The notes under the pieces were generated by a model that was given only the letters and a program-made list of their open reading frames with translations, searched no databases and had not been told where the DNA came from. A stretch of 64,000 bases of DNA, from positions 124,001-188,000 of the forward strand of contig NZ_JAIVLR010000002.1 in the NCBI RefSeq assembly GCF_020524765.1, given 5' to 3'. Position numbers and translations under genes: made by a program. Positions 36,601-44,631 of the stretch are shown one piece after another. This stretch comes from Qipengyuania gaetbuli (GTDB lineage Bacteria > Pseudomonadota > Alphaproteobacteria > Sphingomonadales > Sphingomonadaceae). Within the stretch, counting starts at the first letter, position 1. The number at the start of each line of letters is the position of its first letter.

Positions 36601-36984
36601 TCGGTTTCGGCGGCGGTCGGCTTCATCGCCCTGTCGGGTGTGGCGGTGCTCAACGGGCTCGTGATGATGACGGCGATCCGACAGCGTTTGGCCGATGGCC
36701 TGCCGCTGGAGGAGGCGATCGCCGACGGCGCGCTCGCCCGGCTGAGGCCGGTGCTGATGACCGCGCTGGTCGCCTCGCTCGGCTTCGTGCCGATGGCGAT
36801 TGCGACCGGCACGGGTGCGGAGGTGCAACGCCCGCTCGCCACCGTGGTCATCGGCGGGCTCATCACCGCCACCGCGCTCACCCTGTTCGTGCTACCCGCC
36901 ATCGCCCGGCTGGTGCTGCGCGGGCGGGACGACATTCCCGAAACAGAAACTGCTATCGAAGGAGCACCGCAACATGGCGGATGA
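33688..36984 (+). CDS. czcA: CzcA-type heavy-metal RND efflux pump
   Basis: A 1098-aa inner-membrane proton/metal antiporter with the RND layout of 12 membrane helices and two large periplasmic loops. The helix-4 proton relay reads DFGLIVDGAVIIVEN, the D-D-E pattern of the Zn/Co/Cd (CzcA) class. Conserved RND text includes LPIDAVPDITNTQVQI and GFIALSGVAVLNGLV. The N-terminus carries a short His-containing tail (GNHTGSASHRHG). It exports periplasmic or cytoplasmic divalent metal ions with CzcB and CzcC, and overlaps the downstream P-type ATPase gene. Confidence 0.94.
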   Translation: MVTETRPTPEVGNHTGSASHRHGLIGAILDIAVRFRWAVIVLTVFAAIYGAMNLLRLPIDAVPDITNTQVQINTSAPALSPSQVETQVTFPIETGLAGIEGLEKTRSISRNGFSQVTAIFEEGTDIYFARSQVNERLAPIGASLPEGAEPTMGPISTGLGEVLMYTIEYEYPGGRDAPKGGRTGWQADGSFITERGERLGTEVAKAAYLRTVQDWVVAPLMRSIDGVAGVDSIGGYEKQFLVQPDPARLTGYGLSFVSLIDALEAANLAEGANFVDRAGEALLVRVDARLGGTQDIEQAVVATREGVPIRIGDVASVRIGGDLRTGAASLNGEEAVVGTVLMRSGENSRTVAAASAERLEEVRASLPDGVVAEIVYNRSSLVDATIATVEKNLVEGALLVIAVLFLMLGNIRAAIIAALVIPISMLMAAVGMNRLGVSGNLMSLGALDFGLIVDGAVIIVENSVARLAARQHREGRLLSLDERLTETRLAAQEMIKPTVYGQAIILLVYAPLLTFTGVEGKTFSPMAITVMLALASAFVLSLTFVPAMIAVLLNRKLTEKDVKPVRIAKERYGPALRRAIARPWPVIGAGAGMFAVAALMFTFLGSEFTPQLDERDIAVQSLRIPSTSLERSLAMQRQVEDKLEAFPQVELVFSRTGTAEVASDPMPPNASDAYVILKPREEWPDPDLSKDELVAEMEESLSGLVGNLYEFSQPIELRFNELIAGVRGDVAVKLYGDDLTALTRSAGEVAGVLRGVEGAADVKVQQVTGFPTLDIAFDRPTIARYGLTVEEVAQSVAIALGGRPAGLVFEGDRRFDVVVRLPDATRNDFDQLGALPVLLDNGVSVPLRQLASFRVVDGLAEVRREQGRRLVIVSANVRERDLGSFVEEAQGKVAEGVTLPPASFIEWGGQYQNLQEAQARLSLVVPLCFALVLLLLFMALGGWVPALAVFSAIPMALAGGVFALALRGMPFSVSAAVGFIALSGVAVLNGLVMMTAIRQRLADGLPLEEAIADGALARLRPVLMTALVASLGFVPMAIATGTGAEVQRPLATVVIGGLITATALTLFVLPAIARLVLRGRDDIPETETAIEGAPQHGG

Positions 36985-38959
36985 TTATAACCACACCGAC
37001 GGGCACAACCACGCCCATGGGGACGCCAAACTGTTTGGCGTGCCGCTAGAACTGGCCTTCGCGATCCTGTCCGGCGTGACGCTGGTGGCAGGCTTCGCTG
37101 TGGAGAAGCTGGTTCCCTCGGCGTCCGACTGGCTCCCGCTGGCGGGCTATGTCGCGGCCTATTTCTTCGGCGGGTTTTTTACCCTGCGCGAAGCGGTGCA
37201 GAACGCGCTGGCGCGGCAATTCAAGATCGATTCCCTGATGCTGGTGGCGGCAACCGGGGCCGCGATCCTGGGCGAATTTGCCGAAGGGGCGCTGCTGCTG
37301 TTTCTCTTCAGCCTCGGCCACGCGCTGGAAAGCTACGCGATGGGCCGGGCCAAACGGGCGATCGACGCGCTCGCCGAATTGGCCCCCGATCACGCCACCG
37401 TCCTGCGCGATGGCACCGCAACCGAGGTGCCGGTCGAAGAGCTGGTCGTCGGCGATGTCGTGCTCGTGCGTCCCAACGAACGGCTGGCGGCGGACGGCTT
37501 CGTGATCAAGGGCCGATCAGCGATCGATCAGGCCCCGGTCACGGGCGAGAGCATTCCGGTCGACAAGGCCCCCGTCGCGGATCGCGCGGCGGCCCGGGCG
37601 CAGCCGCAGGATTTGAAGAACGAGGAGCGCGTGTTCGCCGGGACGATCAACGGCAGCGGCGCGCTGGAAATCGAAGTCACGCGCATCGCGTCCGAAAGCA
37701 CGCTCAGCAAGGTCGCCGAGCTGGTCGCCGCGGCCGAGACGGGCCGCTCCCCCACCCAGCGCATGACCGACAAGTTCGAGCGTATCTTCGTGCCCGCCGT
37801 GCTGGCGCTGGCCGTGCTGCTGCTGTTTGCGTGGGTGGTGGTGGACGAGCCGTTCCGCGACAGTTTCTATCGCTCGATGGCGGTGCTGGTGGCGGCAAGC
37901 CCCTGCGCGCTCGCCATCGCTACGCCCAGCGCGGTGCTCTCGGGCATCGGACGCGCGGCGCGCGGCGGCGTGCTGATCAAGGGCGGCGCGGCGCTGGAAG
38001 ACTTCGGCACGCTGACGGCAATGGCCTTCGACAAGACCGGCACGCTGACCGAAGGCGAGCCGCGCATCACCGACGTGGTGGCGGTGGACGGCGTTGAAGA
38101 GGCCGAACTTCTGCAAGTGGCCATCGCGGTCGAGGCACTGAGCGATCACCCGCTGGCCCAGGCCGTGGTGCGAGACGGTCGTGCACGGCTCGGCGATGCG
38201 GCGATCCCTGCGGCGGGTGGGCTCGAAAGCCTGACCGGACGCGGTGTGCGCGCGAGCCTCGAGGGCGAAACCGTGCTGATCGGCAAGGCGGAGATGTTCG
38301 GTGCCGATGGCATTGCTCCGCTAAATGAGCAGGCCTCCGCGCTGATCGAGCGCCTGCGCGCCGAGGGCCGCACGACGATGGTGGTGCGCCATGGTGCGCG
38401 CGACCTCGGCGTGATCGGCATGATGGACACGCCGCGCGAAGGCGCGCGCGAGGCGCTCGCCGAATTGCGCGCGCTGGGAATCGAGCGGATGGTGATGATC
38501 TCAGGCGATCATACCGGCGTCGCCCAGGCCATCGCCCGCGAAGTGGGACTCGACGAGGCACGCGGCGATTTGATGCCGCAGGACAAGGTCGACACCATCG
38601 CCGCGCTGAGCGAAGAGGGGATGGTCGCAATGGTCGGCGACGGCGTGAACGACGCCCCCGCGATGGCCAGCGCCACCGTGGGCATCGCGATGGGCGCGGC
38701 AGGTTCTGACGTGGCGCTGGAAACCGCCGATGTCGCCCTGATGGCGGACGATCTGCGGCATCTGCCCTTTGCCGTCGGCCTGTCACGCAAGTCACGCGCG
38801 ATCATCCGCCAGAACGTCTATGTCAGCCTGGGAGTGGTGGCGCTGCTGGTCCCCGCGACGATCTTCGGCCTCGGCATCGGCCCGGCAGTGATCGCGCACG
38901 AAGGCTCGACCCTGCTGGTGGTGTTCAACGCGTTGCGCTTGCTGCGATACGAGCGATGA
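36974..38959 (+). CDS. Heavy-metal P-type ATPase, P1B-4 type (Zn/Co/Cd)
   Basis: A 661-aa metal-exporting ATPase. The core motifs are all present: the SPC ion site (AASPCALAIATP), phosphorylation loop DKTGTLTEG, SDHPLAQ, and GDGVNDAPAM. The last membrane helices contain HEGSTLLVVFNALRLL, close to the HEGGT signature of P1B-4 pumps such as CzcP and CtpD. It lacks a heavy-metal-associated N-terminal domain and instead has a short His-rich tail (NHTDGHNHAHGD). The ATG lies inside the czcA end (11-bp overlap), so it is the last gene of the czc operon and feeds cytoplasmic metal to the periplasm. Confidence 0.92.
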   Translation: MADDYNHTDGHNHAHGDAKLFGVPLELAFAILSGVTLVAGFAVEKLVPSASDWLPLAGYVAAYFFGGFFTLREAVQNALARQFKIDSLMLVAATGAAILGEFAEGALLLFLFSLGHALESYAMGRAKRAIDALAELAPDHATVLRDGTATEVPVEELVVGDVVLVRPNERLAADGFVIKGRSAIDQAPVTGESIPVDKAPVADRAAARAQPQDLKNEERVFAGTINGSGALEIEVTRIASESTLSKVAELVAAAETGRSPTQRMTDKFERIFVPAVLALAVLLLFAWVVVDEPFRDSFYRSMAVLVAASPCALAIATPSAVLSGIGRAARGGVLIKGGAALEDFGTLTAMAFDKTGTLTEGEPRITDVVAVDGVEEAELLQVAIAVEALSDHPLAQAVVRDGRARLGDAAIPAAGGLESLTGRGVRASLEGETVLIGKAEMFGADGIAPLNEQASALIERLRAEGRTTMVVRHGARDLGVIGMMDTPREGAREALAELRALGIERMVMISGDHTGVAQAIAREVGLDEARGDLMPQDKVDTIAALSEEGMVAMVGDGVNDAPAMASATVGIAMGAAGSDVALETADVALMADDLRHLPFAVGLSRKSRAIIRQNVYVSLGVVALLVPATIFGLGIGPAVIAHEGSTLLVVFNALRLLRYER

Positions 38960-39261
38960 CTGCAGAACCGTTTTTGGGGCCCGCAGGCAAACAATCGAAT
39001 TTTGTCGGTGTCGGTTTCGGTTTCGACATTAAGACCGACAGATGAGCGTGCTTCGCTTTGGGATTGTCCGGCACCTGCGAAGGTGGCCATCACAATCGCA
39101 TTCACATGACGACGGCGTAATTTTTCTCCAAGGTCTGCTTGGCTGCCTGTATTGCCAACACCTGCCAGTCCGCTAACGGCCCCCTTTGCGTCATCAGCGG
39201 GTGTCTTTGCTATTCACCCTGTCTACCCTGACGAGTTCACGAGCCAAGTCGCCCGTGCCCG
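38960..39261. other. Gene-free stretch after the metal-resistance operon
   Basis: About 300 bases between the ATPase stop and the dioxygenase stop (transcribed toward each other). I see a short GGTTTC-type direct repeat near 39008-39030 but no gene, clear terminator or RNA. Confidence 0.5.
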
Positions 39262-40032
39262 TCAATTGAACGCGTAGGCATCCATCCGAAGGACGCCATA
39301 GGTCGTGCTCGAATGGATACGCTGGGCTTTGGCTTGTGGTCCAGCGGCTCCCAGCGCGACGAAAAGCGGCAGAAAATGTTCCTCCGTAGGGTGATTCCGC
39401 TCTGCGAAGGGCGCAGCATTGCGATAGGCCAAGAGGTCACAGGTCCGATTTTCACGGAGCGCTGCGTCGGTCCAATCTGCAAAGTCAGTTACCCAATCAG
39501 GTTCTTCCTTATCGGTCGCGCCTCTCCAGCTTGAAAGATCGTGGGTCATGCTTCCGCTTGCCATTATGAGGATGTCATCTTCGGGCAGCGCCGAGAGCGC
39601 TCGGCCCAGCTCCAGATGGTGGCCAGGGCCGAGATGACTTTGCAATGACAATTGGACGACTGGGATATCAGCTGCTGGATAGGCAAGCGATAGCGGCACC
39701 CAAGCTCCATGATCGAGGCCGCGGTAGCGGTCGATACCGACAGTCATGCCGGCGTCGGAAAGCAAGTCGACGATCCGTTCTGCTAGCAACGGAGAACCGG
39801 GCGCCGGATAGGACATCTCGTAGAGCTCGGACGGGAACCCATAGAAGTCGTGGATTGTGCCATTGCGCTCCACCGCATTGACCATCGGAATACGCGTCTC
39901 CCAATGCGCGGAAACTGCAACAATAGCTTTGGGCCGAGGATTAGCTGTGCCCAAGCCTTTGAGGAAGCGCCGCGCTGCGACGTCCTCGAAAGGCAGGGTG
40001 GGAGCTCCATGTGAGATAAACACGCTCTTCAT
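39262..40032 (-). CDS. DODA-type (class III extradiol) dioxygenase family protein
   Basis: A 256-aa cytoplasmic protein of the LigB/DOPA-dioxygenase family. Conserved metal and active-site segments are present in order: ISHGAPTLPF, VSAHWETR, GLDHGAWVPL and SGSMTHDL. These enzymes use Zn or Fe to cleave catechol-like rings; many bacterial members (YgiD-like) have unknown natural substrates. The longer upstream reading frame runs into the DoxX gene, so the ATG at 40032 is the true start, 4 bp after the DoxX stop. The two form an operon divergent from a LysR gene. Confidence 0.85.
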   Translation of the reverse strand: MKSVFISHGAPTLPFEDVAARRFLKGLGTANPRPKAIVAVSAHWETRIPMVNAVERNGTIHDFYGFPSELYEMSYPAPGSPLLAERIVDLLSDAGMTVGIDRYRGLDHGAWVPLSLAYPAADIPVVQLSLQSHLGPGHHLELGRALSALPEDDILIMASGSMTHDLSSWRGATDKEEPDWVTDFADWTDAALRENRTCDLLAYRNAAPFAERNHPTEEHFLPLFVALGAAGPQAKAQRIHSSTTYGVLRMDAYAFN

Positions 40033-40036
40033 GATT

Positions 40037-40444
40037 TTAGGTCCGTGCCGCAGTAGAGCTCTTGCGCATCGCAAGAGCGCCGTCTCCGAGAAGGGCCTGC
40101 ACGATAAGGACCAAGGACCAGAAGACGGGATATTCCCAGCCACCGCCCGGGTTCGAAAAAGAAAACCCCGCGCTTGCGTGAGGAATGATCGCGCCCACCA
40201 TGATCGGCACCGCCGCGAGCGCTGCAAGCCTCGAATAGACACCAAGGATCATCGCGAGCCCAAGAACGATTTCACCAGCCATTACCGGATAGGCCAGAAA
40301 GCCCGGGAAGCCGATGCTCTCGAAGAAGCCTGCTGTGCCAGCTGGTGTGAATACCAGGAGTTTAGTGAGGCCGTGGACCAGAAGCATCGATCCGCTTGTG
40401 ACCCGCAGCAGTGTTGTCGCAATCTGTGTGTTCGTGAAATTCAT
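40037..40444 (-). CDS. DoxX family membrane protein
   Basis: A 135-aa inner-membrane protein with four hydrophobic helices and the DoxX-typical LLRVTSGSMLLVHGLTKL start and GFPGFLAYPVMAGEIVLGL. GGAG six bases upstream supports the ATG at 40444. DoxX-family proteins often accompany small redox or dioxygenase enzymes; here it is the first gene of an operon with the DODA-type dioxygenase. Its exact role is unknown. Confidence 0.85.
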   Translation of the reverse strand: MNFTNTQIATTLLRVTSGSMLLVHGLTKLLVFTPAGTAGFFESIGFPGFLAYPVMAGEIVLGLAMILGVYSRLAALAAVPIMVGAIIPHASAGFSFSNPGGGWEYPVFWSLVLIVQALLGDGALAMRKSSTAART

Positions 40445-40468
40445 TGGTAGCTCCATCGCTGTTACGAG

Positions 40469-40482
40469 GAGCAAATATGCTC
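40469..40482. promoter_or_regulatory. Candidate LysR-type operator
   Basis: GAGCA-AATA-TGCTC is a perfect inverted repeat in the 102-bp gap between the divergent doxX and lysR genes, the place where a LysR-type binding site is expected. Confidence 0.35.
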
Positions 40483-40546
40483 ACAGAAGAACGAATGGAA
40501 TTCCCAGAAATTGACTAGTGGGTATGCGTTTTCGTATAGCGAGTTG

Positions 40547-41422
40547 ATGAACTGGGATGATCTTCGCGTTTTTCTCGCCGTAGCTCGGCAAGGCACTCTA
40601 TCTGGCGCCGCGCGCGCCTTGGGACTTACCCAGCCTACGGTAGGCAGGCGATTGACGGCGATGGAAGAAACTTCTGGAGCCAGACTGCTGCAAAAGACCC
40701 CCGGTCGCTACGTCCTTACCCCGGTGGGCGAGGCCATTCTGGGAAATGCTGAGCGCGCAGAGGCAGAGATGTTGGCTGCGGAACGTACCATTTCAGGCAA
40801 GGATGTTCGCCTCGAAGGCGAGGTCCGCCTCACGACAGTAGATACCCTCGCTGCCAGAATTGTTACTCCTGCCTTGGCACGGCTGCAGGCTCGCCATCCA
40901 GATATCCTCGTAGAACTTGTGCCGGATACTCGCTCGCTTAGTCTCTCGAAGCGCGAGGCAGACATCGCATTGAGAATGGCACGCTTCGAAAGTCACGAGA
41001 TTATCGCTCGAAAAGTGGGGCAGATGGCCCTCGCTCTTTACGCGTCAAAGGGATGGGATGAGCCAGAAGGAGCGGAGGATGTCGGTATAATCACAGTGCT
41101 TGATGACCAAGCTCATTTGCCTGAAGCAAAATGGCTGAGAGAGGCGTATCCGAAGGCCAAACTCGCTTTCCGCACCAACAGTCGGGAGGTCCAAGTCTGG
41201 GCAGCAAAGTCTGGCGTTGGTGTCGGGGCCCTCGCTCGCTACCGGGCCGATTCCGAGCCCGACCTAGTTCGCATCCGCCCAGAGATGCCCGACCTTGTGC
41301 GTGACATCTGGCTCGGAGTGCACGGAGATATGCAGCAGATGCCGCGGGTAAGAGCGGTTATCGATGAATTACTACGTACTCTTCGCGAGCATGCGAAGCA
41401 CTTGAATCCTAACTCAGGCTAG
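40547..41422 (+). CDS. LysR-family transcriptional regulator
   Basis: A 291-aa regulator. The N-terminal winged helix-turn-helix is MNWDDLRVFLAVARQGTLSG through TQPTVGRRLTAMEE, and the rest is the periplasmic-binding-protein-like co-inducer domain. An in-frame ATG 36 bases upstream is possible, but LysR proteins normally start near this Met. It is divergent from the doxX-dioxygenase operon and probably controls it. Confidence 0.88.
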   Translation: MNWDDLRVFLAVARQGTLSGAARALGLTQPTVGRRLTAMEETSGARLLQKTPGRYVLTPVGEAILGNAERAEAEMLAAERTISGKDVRLEGEVRLTTVDTLAARIVTPALARLQARHPDILVELVPDTRSLSLSKREADIALRMARFESHEIIARKVGQMALALYASKGWDEPEGAEDVGIITVLDDQAHLPEAKWLREAYPKAKLAFRTNSREVQVWAAKSGVGVGALARYRADSEPDLVRIRPEMPDLVRDIWLGVHGDMQQMPRVRAVIDELLRTLREHAKHLNPNSG

Positions 41423-41834
41423 AGCTCGGTGTTGCCGAGAGCCTGTTGTGCGAAACACCTTGGGCAACGCCGTTGAACGTGGGTCATCAAGGTGATCCCC
41501 GCAGTCAGGTCGTTAACCGACCGACCTTCGCATTACCGAGCCGTAAGCAGACTGTCTGCTTCCGGCCCCATTTCAGTCATTCACGTCGAAGGACCTCGAT
41601 CGGCAGGTTTGGGGCCGGAAGCGGAAAGGCAGCTTTTATATCTTTGAGCGGATTAAGCGGACAGCGACTGCTGACCGAATCGCAAGCCGGTGCATTAGAC
41701 AATGATCTGGAGAAACCCCTCTTGGTATAGACCTTTGCCGTCGTTAAAACGCCCTTGCAGGACAGCCAACACGGAGCCGAGAGCCACAAACTAAATCGGT
41801 TTACTATTTTGCGCGCCTTTCCTACCATCCAGAG
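41423..41834. other. Gene-free stretch between the LysR and hydrolase genes
   Basis: About 410 bases in which I find only short incoherent reading frames on both strands and no RNA or repeat. It may be a junction between separately acquired cargo blocks. Confidence 0.4.
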
Positions 41835-42740
41835 ATGGCGAGAGAAACCTTTACGATTGAGGGCGCAGGCGCGATTTCTCTTACAGCCGAGGCTGAGGGG
41901 GATGCCTACGCTAAACCCGTCCTTCTTGCGCACGGCGGCGGGCAGACACGGCGCGCGTGGAGAAGGGTGGTCAGCGAACTGGCTCAAGCCGGCTTTCGCG
42001 CAATCGCCTTCGACATGCGCGGTCACGGAGACAGCGATTGGTCGCCATGCGGAGCTTATGAAATGCGCGACTTCGCGGCGGATCTGGTCGCTGCAGCGTC
42101 GCGCCTGGACCAGAAGCCAGCGCTGGTCGGCGCTTCACTGGGCGGGCTCGCTGGACTGATTGCCGCAGGGGAGCTTGCTCCAGGTAGCTTTGCTTCACTC
42201 ACATTGGTCGACATTGCCCCGCGCATGGAGCCCAGCGGTGTGATGCGCGTGGTTGGTTTCATGGAAGAGCATGTCGATAGCGGCTTCGCCTCACCAGAGG
42301 AGGCGGCCGACGTGATCGCTCGCTACATGCCGCATCGTCCTAGGCGGGGCGCGAGCGATGGTCTGAAAAACTATCTGCGGCAGAAGTCGGATGGGCGCTT
42401 CTATTGGCACTGGGACCCGGTGTTTATCCGTAATATAATGTCAGCCAGACAAGGCGACCCAGACAGCCAAGAACGTCAATCGGCAATGCTGAGCCAAGCT
42501 GCGGCGAATCTCACGCTTCCGCTTCACCTCATCCGAGGCGGCTCTAGCGATCTTGTTTCCGAAGAGGCCGTTTTGCATCTGCGACAACTCGCCCCCCATG
42601 CAGAATACACCGATATTGCCGATGCCACGCACATGGTCGTGGGCGATGCGAACGATGCCTTTTCCGCCGCTATCGTCGATTTCCTAGGGCGCCATCACTC
42701 TCGCGATACGGCTCAGCCACAGGGGACAAGGGAGCTATGA
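41835..42740 (+). CDS. Alpha/beta hydrolase
   Basis: A 301-aa hydrolase. HGGGQTRRAW forms the oxyanion-hole strand, GASLGGLAG the nucleophile elbow with S101, and DATHMVVGD near the C-terminus supplies the catalytic His. It has no signal peptide. Its stop overlaps the start of a thioesterase gene (ATGA at 42737-42740), so the pair is co-translated and may act on a common ester or CoA-linked compound. Confidence 0.87.
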   Translation: MARETFTIEGAGAISLTAEAEGDAYAKPVLLAHGGGQTRRAWRRVVSELAQAGFRAIAFDMRGHGDSDWSPCGAYEMRDFAADLVAAASRLDQKPALVGASLGGLAGLIAAGELAPGSFASLTLVDIAPRMEPSGVMRVVGFMEEHVDSGFASPEEAADVIARYMPHRPRRGASDGLKNYLRQKSDGRFYWHWDPVFIRNIMSARQGDPDSQERQSAMLSQAAANLTLPLHLIRGGSSDLVSEEAVLHLRQLAPHAEYTDIADATHMVVGDANDAFSAAIVDFLGRHHSRDTAQPQGTREL

Positions 42741-43231
42741 TCGATCGAGAGCGCTTGCAGGAAATGCTGCATATCGCGCCGTTTCACCGATGGCTTGGGC
42801 TTGAGATTGCGACATGCTCCGACCAGGGAATCGCGATCACCATGCCATGGCGCGAAGAGATCGTGTCGAACCCTATGATTGGGTCGGCGCATGGAGGGAT
42901 CCTGGCTTCACTGGTCGACCTCACCGGGCTTTATACTCTGCTTGCGGGGGGCGTCGCGGCGAGAGCGACGGCCGATCTGCATGTCGATTACCACCGTCCT
43001 GCAACCTCAGGACCTCTCACTGCTCACGGACAGATCGTGAAGATCGGGCGACAGATTTCGGTGGCGGAAACCCGGGTTCTCGAGCCCGACGGCAAGTTGG
43101 TCGCCAGCGGCAGGGGCGCCTACTTCTCGTCAACCGGATCACTTGATCATCGCGGCGGGACTATTGATCTCGAACAGGCTCTTGCCACCCAAGGCCCAGC
43201 GACTTCTGCAGCGCGATCCACGCCAGCGTAA
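42737..43231 (+). CDS. PaaI-type hotdog-fold thioesterase
   Basis: A 164-aa hotdog thioesterase. NPMIGSAHGGILASLVDLTG is the family active-site segment and ADLHVDYHRPA the following strand. The catalytic core ends around residue 140; the last 24 residues (EQALATQGPATSAARSTPA) overlap by 71 bp the 3' end of the oppositely transcribed efflux gene and look like read-through into it. The original C-terminus was probably lost when two cargo modules were joined. It would hydrolyse an acyl-CoA, perhaps from a ring-degradation pathway. Confidence 0.82.
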   Translation: MIDRERLQEMLHIAPFHRWLGLEIATCSDQGIAITMPWREEIVSNPMIGSAHGGILASLVDLTGLYTLLAGGVAARATADLHVDYHRPATSGPLTAHGQIVKIGRQISVAETRVLEPDGKLVASGRGAYFSSTGSLDHRGGTIDLEQALATQGPATSAARSTPA

Positions 43232-44624
43232 GGGCGCCTTTTGCCCGGACGAGGTCTGCTGAGGCCTGCTGCTGTTCTCGCAGGGCCCGGTTGAGGTCAG
43301 CCTTCGAGATCGCTCCTGCGGCAAAACGTTGGCGGTTCAGATCGGCGGCGCTATCCGCCTGGCTCTTGATCTGCGCGCTGGCTGCCAGCGCGACGCGTTG
43401 TTGGCCAAATCGTGCCAGAGCGCGCTCGGCATCCCGTAGCGCCGCGAGGACGGTTTGACGATAGTTGGCGACAGCTTCGTCGCGAACCGCCCCGGCGCGA
43501 TCGACCGACGCGTCGACCCTTCCAAAATCGAGGAAGTTCCATTCCAGGCGGGGTATCGCCAATGCCGAAAATTCGCCTACATCGAAGATATCGTCGGGGG
43601 AAGATCCGCCAAGGCCCAGAATCCCCATAAAGGACAGCTTCGGGAACCTTGCCGCTTCGGCCACCCCGATCCTGGCCGTTGCAGCGGCGAGAGTGCGCTC
43701 AGCCGCCCTGATGTCGGGCCGACGCGCGATCAGACTCGCCGGATCGCCGACAGTAACCTCATCCGGGGGCAAAGGGATATCTCGCGGCGTCGAAAGGTCT
43801 TCGGCCGTCGATCCAGGAATCCGTCCCGACAGGATCGCAAGCGCGTCTAGCAGGACGGCTTTATCGGCCTCCGCCTCGGCGAATCGGGACTTGAGCACCT
43901 CCAGCTCCGCGTTCGCATTGCCCACCGGGAACAGCGGCAGCGCGCCTTGCTGATACCGCTGATAAGTTAGGGCCAGGACTTCTTCCTGCAGCTTGATCTG
44001 CGTCCGGTATTGGTCAGCGCGGAACTGGGCCTCCCGCAAGTTGACGTAGTTATTGGCAACTTCGGCGGTCAGCTGAACCTTTGCGTCCTCCGCATTGGCG
44101 ACCGTTGCCGCAGCCTGCGCGTTGCCGGCCTCGATACGCCTCCGGGAGCCGCCCGCGAACTCCAGCTCCCAGTTGGCATTGAGACCAACATTGTAAAAGC
44201 TGAGGGCATCGTCGCTTCCCGCCTCCGGATCGGGTTGCTGTGAGGACGGGGGTGACCCCTCCTGAATTTCAAGGCCGGGAAGCTGGCCCTGAATAATGGT
44301 GGCCTGGGTTCCGAGTGTCGGCATTCTGCCGGCCCGATCCTGCCTGACCGATGCCCGGGCCTGCGCGATGCGCGCCTGCGCTGCCTGGAGCGACGGATTT
44401 TCGGACAACGCAGTTTCGACCAGCCGGGTCAGTTCAGGATCGTCGAGCAGCACCCACCATTCGGCAAGGGCCGGGTCCATGACGCCTACATCCTCGCCAG
44501 CGCGGACAAACCGATGGCCCGTATCCGCCGACAATATTTCCGGAGGGCCTGCGTAGTCCGGCCCGGCCGTACAGCCAGCCAGCAGGCCGATGAGGAGAAG
44601 CGATGGTATCGAACGGCGCATCAT
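43161..44624 (-). CDS. RND/EmrAB-type outer membrane efflux lipoprotein (NodT family)
   Basis: A 487-aa outer membrane channel. The lipoprotein signal (SIPSLLLIGLLAGC, lipobox LAGC) is followed by two TolC-type repeats (SENPSLQAAQARIAQARASV, RRPDIRAAERTLAAA, the latter typical of NodT proteins). It starts 8 bp after the DHA2 transporter stop, so it is the third gene of an emrA-emrB-outer-membrane operon. Two adjacent ATGs (44621 and 44624) can serve as start. Confidence 0.9.
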   Translation of the reverse strand: MMRRSIPSLLLIGLLAGCTAGPDYAGPPEILSADTGHRFVRAGEDVGVMDPALAEWWVLLDDPELTRLVETALSENPSLQAAQARIAQARASVRQDRAGRMPTLGTQATIIQGQLPGLEIQEGSPPSSQQPDPEAGSDDALSFYNVGLNANWELEFAGGSRRRIEAGNAQAAATVANAEDAKVQLTAEVANNYVNLREAQFRADQYRTQIKLQEEVLALTYQRYQQGALPLFPVGNANAELEVLKSRFAEAEADKAVLLDALAILSGRIPGSTAEDLSTPRDIPLPPDEVTVGDPASLIARRPDIRAAERTLAAATARIGVAEAARFPKLSFMGILGLGGSSPDDIFDVGEFSALAIPRLEWNFLDFGRVDASVDRAGAVRDEAVANYRQTVLAALRDAERALARFGQQRVALAASAQIKSQADSAADLNRQRFAAGAISKADLNRALREQQQASADLVRAKGALTLAWIALQKSLGLGWQEPVRDQ

Positions 44625-44631
44625 ATAGGGC

